Below, one piece after another: positions 16,295 through 23,741 of a stretch of DNA of 64,000 bases. Position numbers and translations under genes: made by a program. Position 1 is the stretch's first letter; the number at the start of each line of letters is the position of its first letter. This stretch comes from Clostridium_AD sp937920395 (GTDB taxonomy: Bacteria; Bacillota; Clostridia; Clostridiales; Clostridiaceae): NCBI GenBank assembly GCA_052274345.1, contig DAVZGP010000010.1, positions 1 through 64,000 of the forward strand. Direction: 5' to 3'. The notes under the pieces were generated by a model. It saw only the letters and a program-made list of their open reading frames with translations. It was not told the origin of the DNA and ran no database searches.

Positions 16295-17864
16295 TTTAAC
16301 TTCTTTTTTTAATTTTTTAGTAGAAAGAAAAACTCAAATAATGGATTTATTCCTGCAACATATTCAACTAACTTTATTCTCAATTGTTATTGCTATAATA
16401 ATTGCTATACCACTTGGTATACTTATAGTTAGATATAGAAAACTTTCGGTTCCTGTAATTGGTGTTACAAATGTAATACAATCTATACCTAGTCTTGCAT
16501 TGCTTGGATTTTTAATACCAATACTTGGTATTGGAAGTAAACCTGCAATTATAATGGTAGTTATGTATTCTCTTCTACCAATTGTAAAAAATACATTTAC
16601 AGGACTAACAAATGTCAGCCCTGCACTTATTGAAGCTGCCGATGGTATGGGACTTACTAATACCCAAGTGCTTCTAAAAGTTCGTTTCCCCCTAGCTATG
16701 CCAATTATCATGTCAGGTATTAGAATATCTTCAGTTACAGCTGTTGGACTAATGACCATAGCTGCTTTCATAGGAGCTGGCGGCCTTGGATACTTAGTCT
16801 TCTCGGGTGTTCAAACTGTCGATAATAACATGATTCTTGCTGGAGCTATCCCTGCTTGTATACTTGCTATTATATTAGATTTTGTACTAGGCAAGATAGA
16901 AGACATCGTAGTTCCTGAGGGAATAAAAGTTACTCATAGTAAAACTTCTAAACGCAAAGGTTTATTTGGAAGTAAAAAATTCAAACTTATAGCTTCAGGC
17001 CTTGTGCTTTTAGTTATATTATCAACAGTAGCTACAAGTTTTTTTAGTGATAAAAACAAGATAGTAGTAGGATCTAAAAACTTTAATGAACAAATAATAC
17101 TCGGAGATATGGTCTCCTCATTAATTGAAGCTAAAACAAAATACAAAGTTGAAAGAAAATTGAATTTAGGTGGAACTAATGTAGTATTTAGTGCCCTAAA
17201 ATCAAAAGATGTTGATTTATATGTAGAGTATACTGGTACCGTTCTTGTAAATATGCTAAAACAACCTACTATGAGCGATCCAACAAAAGTTTACAATACT
17301 GGAAAAGCAGCACTAGCTAAAAAATATGGTATAGAAATGCTAAAACCAATAGGATTTAACAATACTTACGTAATGGCCGTAAAAAAAGATTTTGCGAAAA
17401 AGTACAACTTAGAAACTATATCTGATTTAGCTAAAATAAGTCCAACAGTAACTGCTGGAGTTACTATGGATTTTGCTAATAGACCAGATGGTTATCTTGG
17501 GCTTCAGAAAAAATATAATTTAAAATTCAAAAGTGTAAAAGGTATCGATGGTGGACTTAGATATACAGCACTTCAAAATAATGAAACCCAAGTAATAGAT
17601 GCATTCACCACTGATGGGTTACTTAAAAAGTTTGATTTAAAACTTTTAAAAGATGATAAAGCTTTCTTCCCACCATATTATGCAGTTCCATTAATAAACG
17701 CAGATACATTGAAAAAATACCCTGAATTAAAAGGTGTATTGTCTGTCTTAGATGGTAAAATTACTGATGATGAAATGCGAGCTATGACACTAAAGGTAGA
17801 TAATGGTGCTCAATCTAAAACAGTTGCCGAAGACTTTTTAAGATCAAAACACTTAATTGACTAA
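16287..17864 (+). CDS. Osmolyte ABC permease fused to substrate-binding protein (second copy)
   Basis: A 525-residue paralogue of the product at 13346, with the same permease (1-215), linking helix and OpuCC-type binding domain (255-525). The permease half is more alike between copies than the binding half, where changes such as AVVFTAMKSKDVDIYPEYTG to NVVFSALKSKDVDLYVEYTG occur near the ligand pocket, so the two may differ in substrate preference. ATG 16287 is chosen to match the first copy and because GGAGG (16273-16277) lies 9 bases upstream; ATG 16281 is only 3 bases from it. Confidence 0.92.
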   Translation: MSNLTSFFNFLVERKTQIMDLFLQHIQLTLFSIVIAIIIAIPLGILIVRYRKLSVPVIGVTNVIQSIPSLALLGFLIPILGIGSKPAIIMVVMYSLLPIVKNTFTGLTNVSPALIEAADGMGLTNTQVLLKVRFPLAMPIIMSGIRISSVTAVGLMTIAAFIGAGGLGYLVFSGVQTVDNNMILAGAIPACILAIILDFVLGKIEDIVVPEGIKVTHSKTSKRKGLFGSKKFKLIASGLVLLVILSTVATSFFSDKNKIVVGSKNFNEQIILGDMVSSLIEAKTKYKVERKLNLGGTNVVFSALKSKDVDLYVEYTGTVLVNMLKQPTMSDPTKVYNTGKAALAKKYGIEMLKPIGFNNTYVMAVKKDFAKKYNLETISDLAKISPTVTAGVTMDFANRPDGYLGLQKKYNLKFKSVKGIDGGLRYTALQNNETQVIDAFTTDGLLKKFDLKLLKDDKAFFPPYYAVPLINADTLKKYPELKGVLSVLDGKITDDEMRAMTLKVDNGAQSKTVAEDFLRSKHLID

Positions 17865-17870
17865 AATAAT

Positions 17871-17911
17871 AAAGACGTGATATATTTTTAAAATATATCG
17901 TGTCTTTTTTT
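17871..17911 (+). terminator. Terminator after second opuC operon
   Basis: AAGACGTGATATATTTT and the partner AAAATATATCGTGTCTT (with a two-base mismatch) form a stem followed by a long T-run. It closely resembles the terminator of the first copy, so it was probably duplicated with it. Confidence 0.8.
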
Positions 17912-17912
17912 A

Positions 17913-18443
17913 TTATTGTCTAAGAGATTTTGCTTTTCCTAGGGTTCCATCAAGTCCATCCCACAAGTAATTGTGTTCCCCTACTCCATTTTTAAAGTCT
18001 TTGTTTTTCCAACGATTAAGAAACTGTAAAAGTTCTACCTTGTCGAGATATCCACTTTTTGAAATGTCATTAATTAATCGGTTACATTTATCTTGAGTTA
18101 TCTCTACCTCTCCCCATATCTTTCCATCTTCTGCTACAATTTTAGTATTTATCATTTTATGCATCGTGTTATATACTACTAGTTCTTCATCACTTATTTT
18201 TTGGGTACTATGATTTTGTTTTATTACAACCGCCTTACTATCTAACTGTGCTTTAATTTGAACTGCTTGTACACTTTTAGGACTACCCTGCTTATTTAGT
18301 TTGTTTTGTGAAATATAATAACCTCCTGTACCAGTTATAACAATCACCAATAATACACTACCAATGGTTAGCCACATGTGACGATTGGCAAATAGTTTTC
18401 TAAACTCATCAAGGAATTTGCCTCCTGCTTTATCTAGTTTCAT
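17913..18443 (-). CDS. Membrane-anchored protein, DUF6241-like
   Basis: A 176-residue protein with a short cytoplasmic N terminus, one transmembrane helix (about 28-48) and an extracellular domain. The C-terminal segment, from MHKMINTKI to the tail HNYLWDGLDGTLGKAKSL, resembles the small DUF6241 family of Firmicutes, of unknown function. ATG 18443 is chosen since GGAGG lies 8 bases upstream; an earlier ATG at 18461 overlaps that site. Gene stands alone, convergent with the second opuC operon. Confidence 0.65.
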   Translation of the reverse strand: MKLDKAGGKFLDEFRKLFANRHMWLTIGSVLLVIVITGTGGYYISQNKLNKQGSPKSVQAVQIKAQLDSKAVVIKQNHSTQKISDEELVVYNTMHKMINTKIVAEDGKIWGEVEITQDKCNRLINDISKSGYLDKVELLQFLNRWKNKDFKNGVGEHNYLWDGLDGTLGKAKSLRQ

Positions 18444-18672
18444 TAAAAAAGCCTCCTTCAATATGTATTTTATAGTAGTAAAATAAAATCATGTAAAATA
18501 TATTAATTAATTGTAATTATATCACATTTATGTATTCAATGTAATATTATGACAATAATGTTTTTTAAAATACTATGTAATTATATAAATCGTATAAATA
18601 CTGTCTAGAATATAGTATTCTCTTACAAAATGTGATACCATATATTTAAGAACGAAGGGGCGGTTGGTGTTT

Positions 18673-20232
18673 ATGACACATACTTATAGTGAAAAAATAA
18701 TGATACCATTTCTGTATTCGTGTACTGACATTATAACCGATGTTAATAACGAATTCCTTAATTTCACAGAGTATACTTGGAGTGAACTAGTTGGTAAATC
18801 AATTAAAGAAGTAGGAACCATGTTGAAATTTGATTTACAATCTTTAGAAGATAAAACAAACAATAAAAACTCAGGATATATATTTACAAAATTTCTTAAC
18901 GCACTAGAAGTGGATATCTCAATATCCCATATCTCTGAGACAAATAGTGAGTTATACACTTTCGTTGAAAAAACAAATTCCAGACTTAATGACAAACTAA
19001 TTTTCATTGAACAAATGTTTATTGATAACATATCAGGTGTTGCTATTTATAGCGTACCCGATTTAATATTACTTAGAGTAAATCAAAAATATCTAGATTC
19101 TTCATACTCTAAATATAATAAAGAAGAAAATAGTATAGGTAAACCAATAAATGAAATTATACCTAGTTTTATTGGATCAGCAGGTGAAGTTATTTGTAAT
19201 TCAGTTCTTACTTCTCAAAAGGCGAGTTATATAAAAGAATTCGAATTTGATAATATAGCAAAACGTAAAACTTATTGGGATTCTAGTCAAATGCCTATAT
19301 TTTATAACGGTAAGATAAAATACATATTTCATACCACAGTTGAAGTTACTAAACGGGTTCTTAAAAGCCAGAATATAGAAGCACAAAAAAAAATAATCAA
19401 AGAGCAAAAGGATTCAAAGGCACATGAAGAAATTATGAGAAAAGCATTAAAATCACAAAGAGAATTTCTTGTTAATATATCCCACGAACTTAAGACACCA
19501 CTAAATGTTATATTTGCAACAGCTCAGTTATTTAATGTGTATTGTGACGGTGGCTCACTTGATAAAAATAAGGATTCAGTTATTAAATATATAAATTCAA
19601 TCAAACAAAATACCTATAGATTATCTAAAATGATTAATAATATAGTTGATTTGTCAAAAATAGAATCGGGTTTCTTTAAACTTAACCTATCAAATAGTAA
19701 TATAGTTGAATTTGTAGAATATATAGTAATGTCTGTAACTAATTTCACGCAAAGCAAAGGATTAAACCTTATATTTGATACTAATACAGAAGAAAAAATA
19801 ATTGCTTGTGACCAAGAAAAATTAGAAAGAGTAATATTAAATCTTATATCAAATGCAATAAAGTTTTCAGATGCCGGAGATGAGATATTAGTAACTGTTA
19901 ATGACAAAAATGAATTTGTTGAAATATCAGTGAAAGACACTGGTATTGGAATTGAAAAAAAGAACTTAGATATGATATTTGATAGATTTAAGCAAGTAGA
20001 CAAATCTTTATCAAGAAATGCAGAAGGAACGGGTATTGGCCTAAGTTTAGTTAAATCTATTGTAGAATTGCACAGTGGAACTATAACAGTCAAGAGTCAG
20101 TATGGCAAGGGAAGCACATTTACCGTTAGCCTTCCTTCTAGAAAAGTATGTATAGAAAATAAAATATACAATAATGAAGTACGTGGTAAAGATCAAAATA
20201 TAAGAGTTGAACTTTCTGATGTTTATTCATAA
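18673..20232 (+). CDS. PAS-domain sensor histidine kinase (orphan)
   Basis: A soluble sensor kinase of about 519 residues without transmembrane helices. Two PAS-like regions (about 10-105 and 115-235) precede the HisKA domain with phospho-acceptor His 271 in NISHELKTPLNVI. The HATPase_c domain (about 375-500) carries N box NLISNAIKFSD, G1 DTGIGIE, F box FDRFKQVD and G2 GTGIGLSLVKSI. No response regulator is adjacent, so it is an orphan kinase; in clostridia such soluble kinases often feed Spo0A, but nothing here shows this. GTG 18667 and TTG 18664 are alternative starts since the ribosome binding site (AAGGGGCGG) is ambiguous. Confidence 0.9.
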   Translation: MTHTYSEKIMIPFLYSCTDIITDVNNEFLNFTEYTWSELVGKSIKEVGTMLKFDLQSLEDKTNNKNSGYIFTKFLNALEVDISISHISETNSELYTFVEKTNSRLNDKLIFIEQMFIDNISGVAIYSVPDLILLRVNQKYLDSSYSKYNKEENSIGKPINEIIPSFIGSAGEVICNSVLTSQKASYIKEFEFDNIAKRKTYWDSSQMPIFYNGKIKYIFHTTVEVTKRVLKSQNIEAQKKIIKEQKDSKAHEEIMRKALKSQREFLVNISHELKTPLNVIFATAQLFNVYCDGGSLDKNKDSVIKYINSIKQNTYRLSKMINNIVDLSKIESGFFKLNLSNSNIVEFVEYIVMSVTNFTQSKGLNLIFDTNTEEKIIACDQEKLERVILNLISNAIKFSDAGDEILVTVNDKNEFVEISVKDTGIGIEKKNLDMIFDRFKQVDKSLSRNAEGTGIGLSLVKSIVELHSGTITVKSQYGKGSTFTVSLPSRKVCIENKIYNNEVRGKDQNIRVELSDVYS

Positions 20233-20255
20233 AATTCAAAGTATAAAAGAGTAAA

Positions 20256-20283
20256 AACCAAGCATAATTATGCTTGGTTTTTG
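20256..20283. terminator. Bidirectional terminator between kinase and telA
   Basis: A perfect loop-free dyad (AACCAAGCATAA at 20256-20267, TTATGCTTGGTT at 20268-20279) is flanked by A- and T-runs and lies between convergent genes. The stretch just before it, TTCAAAGTATAAAAGAGTAAAAA, also occurs before the hairpin at 22949. Confidence 0.85.
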
Positions 20284-20297
20284 ATTTAATATTCAAG

Positions 20298-21791
20298 TTA
20301 GTTTTTTGCAGATAGTAATTTATTTTTTAAGTCACTTTGAATTTGTACAAGTTCAGCTTCAGCAACACGTCGTCGTTGTTTTCCATCTTCTTGAATTTGT
20401 AAAACTTCATCTATTGTTGAAATAAGTTGGTCGTTAGTATACTTAATTGTTTCAATATCAATAATGCCACGTTCATTTTCTTTTGCTACTTCTACAGAAT
20501 TTATCTTTAGTATATCTGCATTTTTCTTTAACAACTCATTTGTTACATCTGATACAGCTTTTTGAGCCTTTAATGCCTTTTGTGAATTTGCAAGACCAAG
20601 TGCTAATACCATTTGATTCTTCCAAAGAGGTATTGTATTTACTATTGAGCTTTGAACTTTATCCACCAATACGGCATCATTGTTTTGCACCATACGAATT
20701 TGTGGTGCTAACTGCATAGATACAGCTTTTGATAATTCTAAATCATGAAGTTTTTTATCAAATCTATTGCACATATCTTGATAATCTCTAGCAGCTTGTA
20801 TATCTTGTTGTAATTTGCTTTGGTCAGCCTTTTGTCTAAGTGCTTTAAGATCTATATTTTCAGTTTCCATTAGTTTTTGTTTCCCTGCCATTATATACAT
20901 TGTAAGTTCCTTAAAGTTTAGTAAATTGATTTCATACATTTTATCTAACATAGAAATATCTTTTAGAAGTTGTATTTTATGTTTTTCTAAATCATCTGTG
21001 ATTTTATTTATTGTTTCTTCAACAGAAGAATATCTACTCTTTAAAGTAGATATTTGATCAGAACCTTTTTTAATAAGACCAAAAAATCCTTTTTTAGGTT
21101 CAGAATTAGCAGTAAACCCCTTTAATGTTGTCGAAAGTTTTAAAAGCACATCTCCAGTTTCTCCAGTATCCTTTATTTTATATCTACTTAATGATGAATC
21201 TGCAAAATCCGAGTTCTTTTTTTGAACTCCAGATGCATATTGTAAAATTGACTGGGTATCTCTTAGATTAATTTTTCTAGACAAATCATATATTTGTCTT
21301 TTTTCATTCTCAGATAAAATAATACCCTCAGGATTAGTGTCGATATTAGTTAATGAAGGATCAGATTGTTGTTGTTGTTGATACCCTTGATTCATTTGCT
21401 GTTGTGGATATCCCTGGTTCATCTGTTGTTGTGGGTAACCCTGGTTCATTTGTTGATTTGGATACCCCTGGTTCATTTGTTGTTGTGGATATCCCTGATT
21501 CATTTGTTGCTGTGGGTACCCCTGGTTCATCTGTTGTTGTGGGTACCCCTGGTTCATTTGTTGCTCTGGGTACCCTTGATTCATTTGTTGTTGTGGGTAC
21601 CCTTGGTTCATCTGTTGTTGTGGGTATCCTTGATTCATTTGTTGCTCTGGGTATCCTTGATTTGTTTGTTGCTGTTGGTATTCCTGATTTGTTTGTTGCT
21701 TAAAGTCTGATACATCAGACAAGTTCTTTGAATCTGTATTTTCAAGATTTAGAATTATTTCTGGTAAACCATTATTATTTTCATTACTCAT
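20298..21791 (-). CDS. TelA-family (toxic anion resistance) protein with repeat N terminus
   Basis: A 497-residue TelA family protein (PF05816), linked to resistance to tellurite and other envelope stresses; the mechanism is unclear. Residues about 28-140 are a low-complexity array of twelve 9-residue units of the type NQGYPQQQM. Residues 155-497 form the helical TelA domain (for example LSRKINLRDTQSILQYASG and LWKNQMVLALGLANSQKA). The repeat array is unusual for the family, whose N terminus is normally short and non-repetitive. The gene follows an XpaC-like gene by 27 bases, the usual XpaC-TelA pairing. AGAGGAG precedes the ATG. Confidence 0.9.
   Translation of the reverse strand: MSNENNNGLPEIILNLENTDSKNLSDVSDFKQQTNQEYQQQQTNQGYPEQQMNQGYPQQQMNQGYPQQQMNQGYPEQQMNQGYPQQQMNQGYPQQQMNQGYPQQQMNQGYPNQQMNQGYPQQQMNQGYPQQQMNQGYQQQQQSDPSLTNIDTNPEGIILSENEKRQIYDLSRKINLRDTQSILQYASGVQKKNSDFADSSLSRYKIKDTGETGDVLLKLSTTLKGFTANSEPKKGFFGLIKKGSDQISTLKSRYSSVEETINKITDDLEKHKIQLLKDISMLDKMYEINLLNFKELTMYIMAGKQKLMETENIDLKALRQKADQSKLQQDIQAARDYQDMCNRFDKKLHDLELSKAVSMQLAPQIRMVQNNDAVLVDKVQSSIVNTIPLWKNQMVLALGLANSQKALKAQKAVSDVTNELLKKNADILKINSVEVAKENERGIIDIETIKYTNDQLISTIDEVLQIQEDGKQRRRVAEAELVQIQSDLKNKLLSAKN
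21375..21700. repeat. 27-bp tandem repeat array inside telA
   Basis: About twelve 27-bp units encode NQGYP-x-Q-Q-M, with x being Q, E or N. Units differ mainly at third codon positions, and several neighbours are identical, so the array probably changes length by slippage or recombination without losing frame. Confidence 0.9.
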
Positions 21792-21818
21792 ATCTATTTT
21801 GCTCCTCTAGTTTTTTTT

Positions 21819-22718
21819 TTAAGAATACATAGAAATTGTATCTGAATCTGCCAAACCATTTTGAGTTAACTGTTTTTTTAACACTTCAATATCAGTAGAT
21901 ATATCTAATAAACTATCAGTAAAAAGTTGATTATATATTTTATTAGAAGCATCCTTAATCATTGGCAGCAAACTTTCAATTTTATTCATACTTGTATTAA
22001 TATTTGGTATATTTAAGTTGACGTTTTTCTGTAATTCAATATACTTGTCCATCTGTGTAAAAAGTTCCGGTAAATAATAATTAATAAGAGGCTTATGTTT
22101 ATACTCTGATTCTGGATGTTTTTCCACATATTCAAAAATTTTACTACAAATAAGTTCAATTTCTTCTAACTGTTTTCTTGTCTCAGATTTTAAAATTTTC
22201 CAACTAAACCCTTGCAACTTCCTTACATATTCATTTTCTGATAGAGTTTCTACAGGTTTTTCTGTAACTTTCTGCTTCTGTGCACTCTTCTTAGTTTCAG
22301 AATCAATAAAACCATAATCCTGATATATCTTATCTCTTACCTCTCTATCTTCATCAACATCTACTCCAAGATAAGATTCGATTTCCACGCGAATTAAATA
22401 TTCTTTCCTTGCTTTCAGAACACTTAATATATCTAGTAACTCTGCATCTACTACAAGAGATGATTCAATGCTCAGACGGATTAAGTATTCTTTTTTTGTT
22501 TTCACAATACTTACTATTCCTCGAAAATAAGCTATAATATTTACACCAGGTATAATAATAGCTATTAAATATAAAAAGCCACGTTTTTTCCATTCCTTAT
22601 TATGTGTCTTATTTCCTATGTAAAGAAATGAAATACCTGCTAATGAAAAAAAAGCAAATATTATATATAGTGAGTTTTTAAACTTCCACATCTTTCCTTT
22701 ATTCAGTGTCTTTTCCAT
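21819..22718 (-). CDS. XpaC-like membrane protein (5-bromo-4-chloroindolyl phosphate hydrolysis family)
   Basis: A 299-residue protein with two N-terminal membrane helices (about 14-34 and 47-66), a charged linker and a C-terminal helical domain (about 165-280) containing HKPLINYYLPELFTQMDKYIEL, which is typical of the XpaC family encoded beside TelA. Residues about 75-117 hold an internal duplication: KKEYLIRLSIESSLVVD followed by RKEYLIRVEIESYLGVD. AAGGAG lies 7 bases before the ATG. With telA it forms a two-gene operon, probably an envelope-stress module. Confidence 0.75.
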   Translation of the reverse strand: MEKTLNKGKMWKFKNSLYIIFAFFSLAGISFLYIGNKTHNKEWKKRGFLYLIAIIIPGVNIIAYFRGIVSIVKTKKEYLIRLSIESSLVVDAELLDILSVLKARKEYLIRVEIESYLGVDVDEDREVRDKIYQDYGFIDSETKKSAQKQKVTEKPVETLSENEYVRKLQGFSWKILKSETRKQLEEIELICSKIFEYVEKHPESEYKHKPLINYYLPELFTQMDKYIELQKNVNLNIPNINTSMNKIESLLPMIKDASNKIYNQLFTDSLLDISTDIEVLKKQLTQNGLADSDTISMYS

Positions 22719-22948
22719 ATTTTATCTCCTTTTCTTAATTAGTGTTAGCAGTAGTAATAGAATTCCCTATTCATTTCATCCATCCTTTTTTTTGATTTTA
22801 TACCCAATTTAACTATTATTTTTACTATCATTTCTATAATATCACATTTTTTGTTTAATACTATATTTTTTTACATATTATACTGTATAACCTTTTATTT
22901 TTATCTTAAATATTAAATACAAAAGCTGCTTTTATTCATTCAAAGTAT

Positions 22949-22994
22949 AAAGGAGTAAAAAACAAACATCCTCATGTTTGTTTTTTACTCCTTT
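22949..22994. terminator. 20-bp perfect stem after the feo operon
   Basis: An uninterrupted 20-bp stem (22949-22968 with 22975-22994) has a 6-base loop TCCTCA. Its T-rich arm can act as a terminator for the leftward feo operon. It shares the preceding TTCAAAGTATAAA segment with the terminator at 20256. Confidence 0.75.
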
Positions 22995-23007
22995 AGTTAG
23001 CTATTCT

Positions 23008-23286
23008 TTATTTAGCTACTCTTAATGCTGCTTCATTGCCTTTACTTGTAATCTTCCACATTATTATATTGCTTTTCGAGCTACAACAACTTGCCTTTTT
23101 AGGACCACTTCCACAATCACATGAACCAGCACAGGATGCCATCTCTTCCCTTACAATGTATCCTTTCCTCTCAAGTTGCATTAACATTTGCTCAACCATT
23201 CCCTCATCGATTCCAAGTTCTCTAGCCATTATCTTATTAGAATACCGATCGCCCTGCGCTAATCTTTTAAGTACCTTCATTAACAT
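23008..23286 (-). CDS. FeoC-like winged-helix protein with cysteine cluster
   Basis: A 92-residue protein. Residues 1-45 form a winged helix (RYSNKIMARELGIDEGMVEQMLMQLERKGYI). A cysteine-rich loop follows (CAGSCDCG then CC), suitable for an iron-sulfur cluster as in FeoC, then a short beta wing. It is the last gene of the Feo operon. ATG 23286 is chosen because GGAGG lies 8 bases upstream; longer in-frame starts give a low-complexity N terminus (YRIDLYRINIY). It probably links iron or oxygen status to FeoB activity or stability. Confidence 0.8.
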   Translation of the reverse strand: MLMKVLKRLAQGDRYSNKIMARELGIDEGMVEQMLMQLERKGYIVREEMASCAGSCDCGSGPKKASCCSSKSNIIMWKITSKGNEAALRVAK

Positions 23287-23369
23287 TCTACATTCCTCCA
23301 TCACATATATATTTATTCTATATAAATCTATTCTATATAAATCCATATGTTTTATTTCTTATTTTACAT

Positions 23370-23681
23370 TTAAATAACCCTTTGCGGACTACACCCAAGT
23401 TCCTTTGCACATTCTTGTATTTTCTTTTCCATGTGTATCCATGAACGTTTTGAATATACAACTTTCACATTAGATCTTCTTGATTCTTCTTTAACAATTT
23501 TTGTTAATTGATGTCCTACGAAATCTATAAGAACCATGACCAAATCTATGTGACCTGGCAATCTAAAATTTTTAGCATCTTTTTTTCTACCTGTTATGTG
23601 TTCTATATCATTAAAACCATTCTGCATTAGTTTCTGAGTAATATTGCCGAGTTTATCTCCACCTATGAGTAATATGAACAT
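23370..23681 (-). CDS. DUF2325-family protein in the feo operon
   Basis: A 103-residue protein matching the DUF2325 pattern: N-terminal ILLIGGDKLGNI, central HIDLVMVLIDFVGHQL and KVVYSKRSW. DUF2325 proteins are small Rossmann-like proteins of unknown role, and a copy between feoB and a feoC-like gene is common in clostridia. GGGAGG lies 7 bases before the ATG and the gene follows feoB by about 60 bases. Role in iron handling is inferred from the operon only. Confidence 0.75.
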   Translation of the reverse strand: MFILLIGGDKLGNITQKLMQNGFNDIEHITGRKKDAKNFRLPGHIDLVMVLIDFVGHQLTKIVKEESRRSNVKVVYSKRSWIHMEKKIQECAKELGCSPQRVI

Positions 23682-23741
23682 AAGTTCACCTCCCTAATAT
23701 ATATTACAATCATGACATTGATTTTCATTATCAGCATATTA

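Noticed and set aside
21375..21700. Regular repeats resembling a CRISPR array
   Set aside because: Units are directly tandem with no unique spacers and encode an in-frame 9-residue peptide.
21353..21710. Two long overlapping plus-strand frames with Leu/Val-rich repeats
   Set aside because: They are antisense to the Gln-rich repeat array of telA. Repeats without stops in one frame create open frames in others; no ribosome binding site is present.
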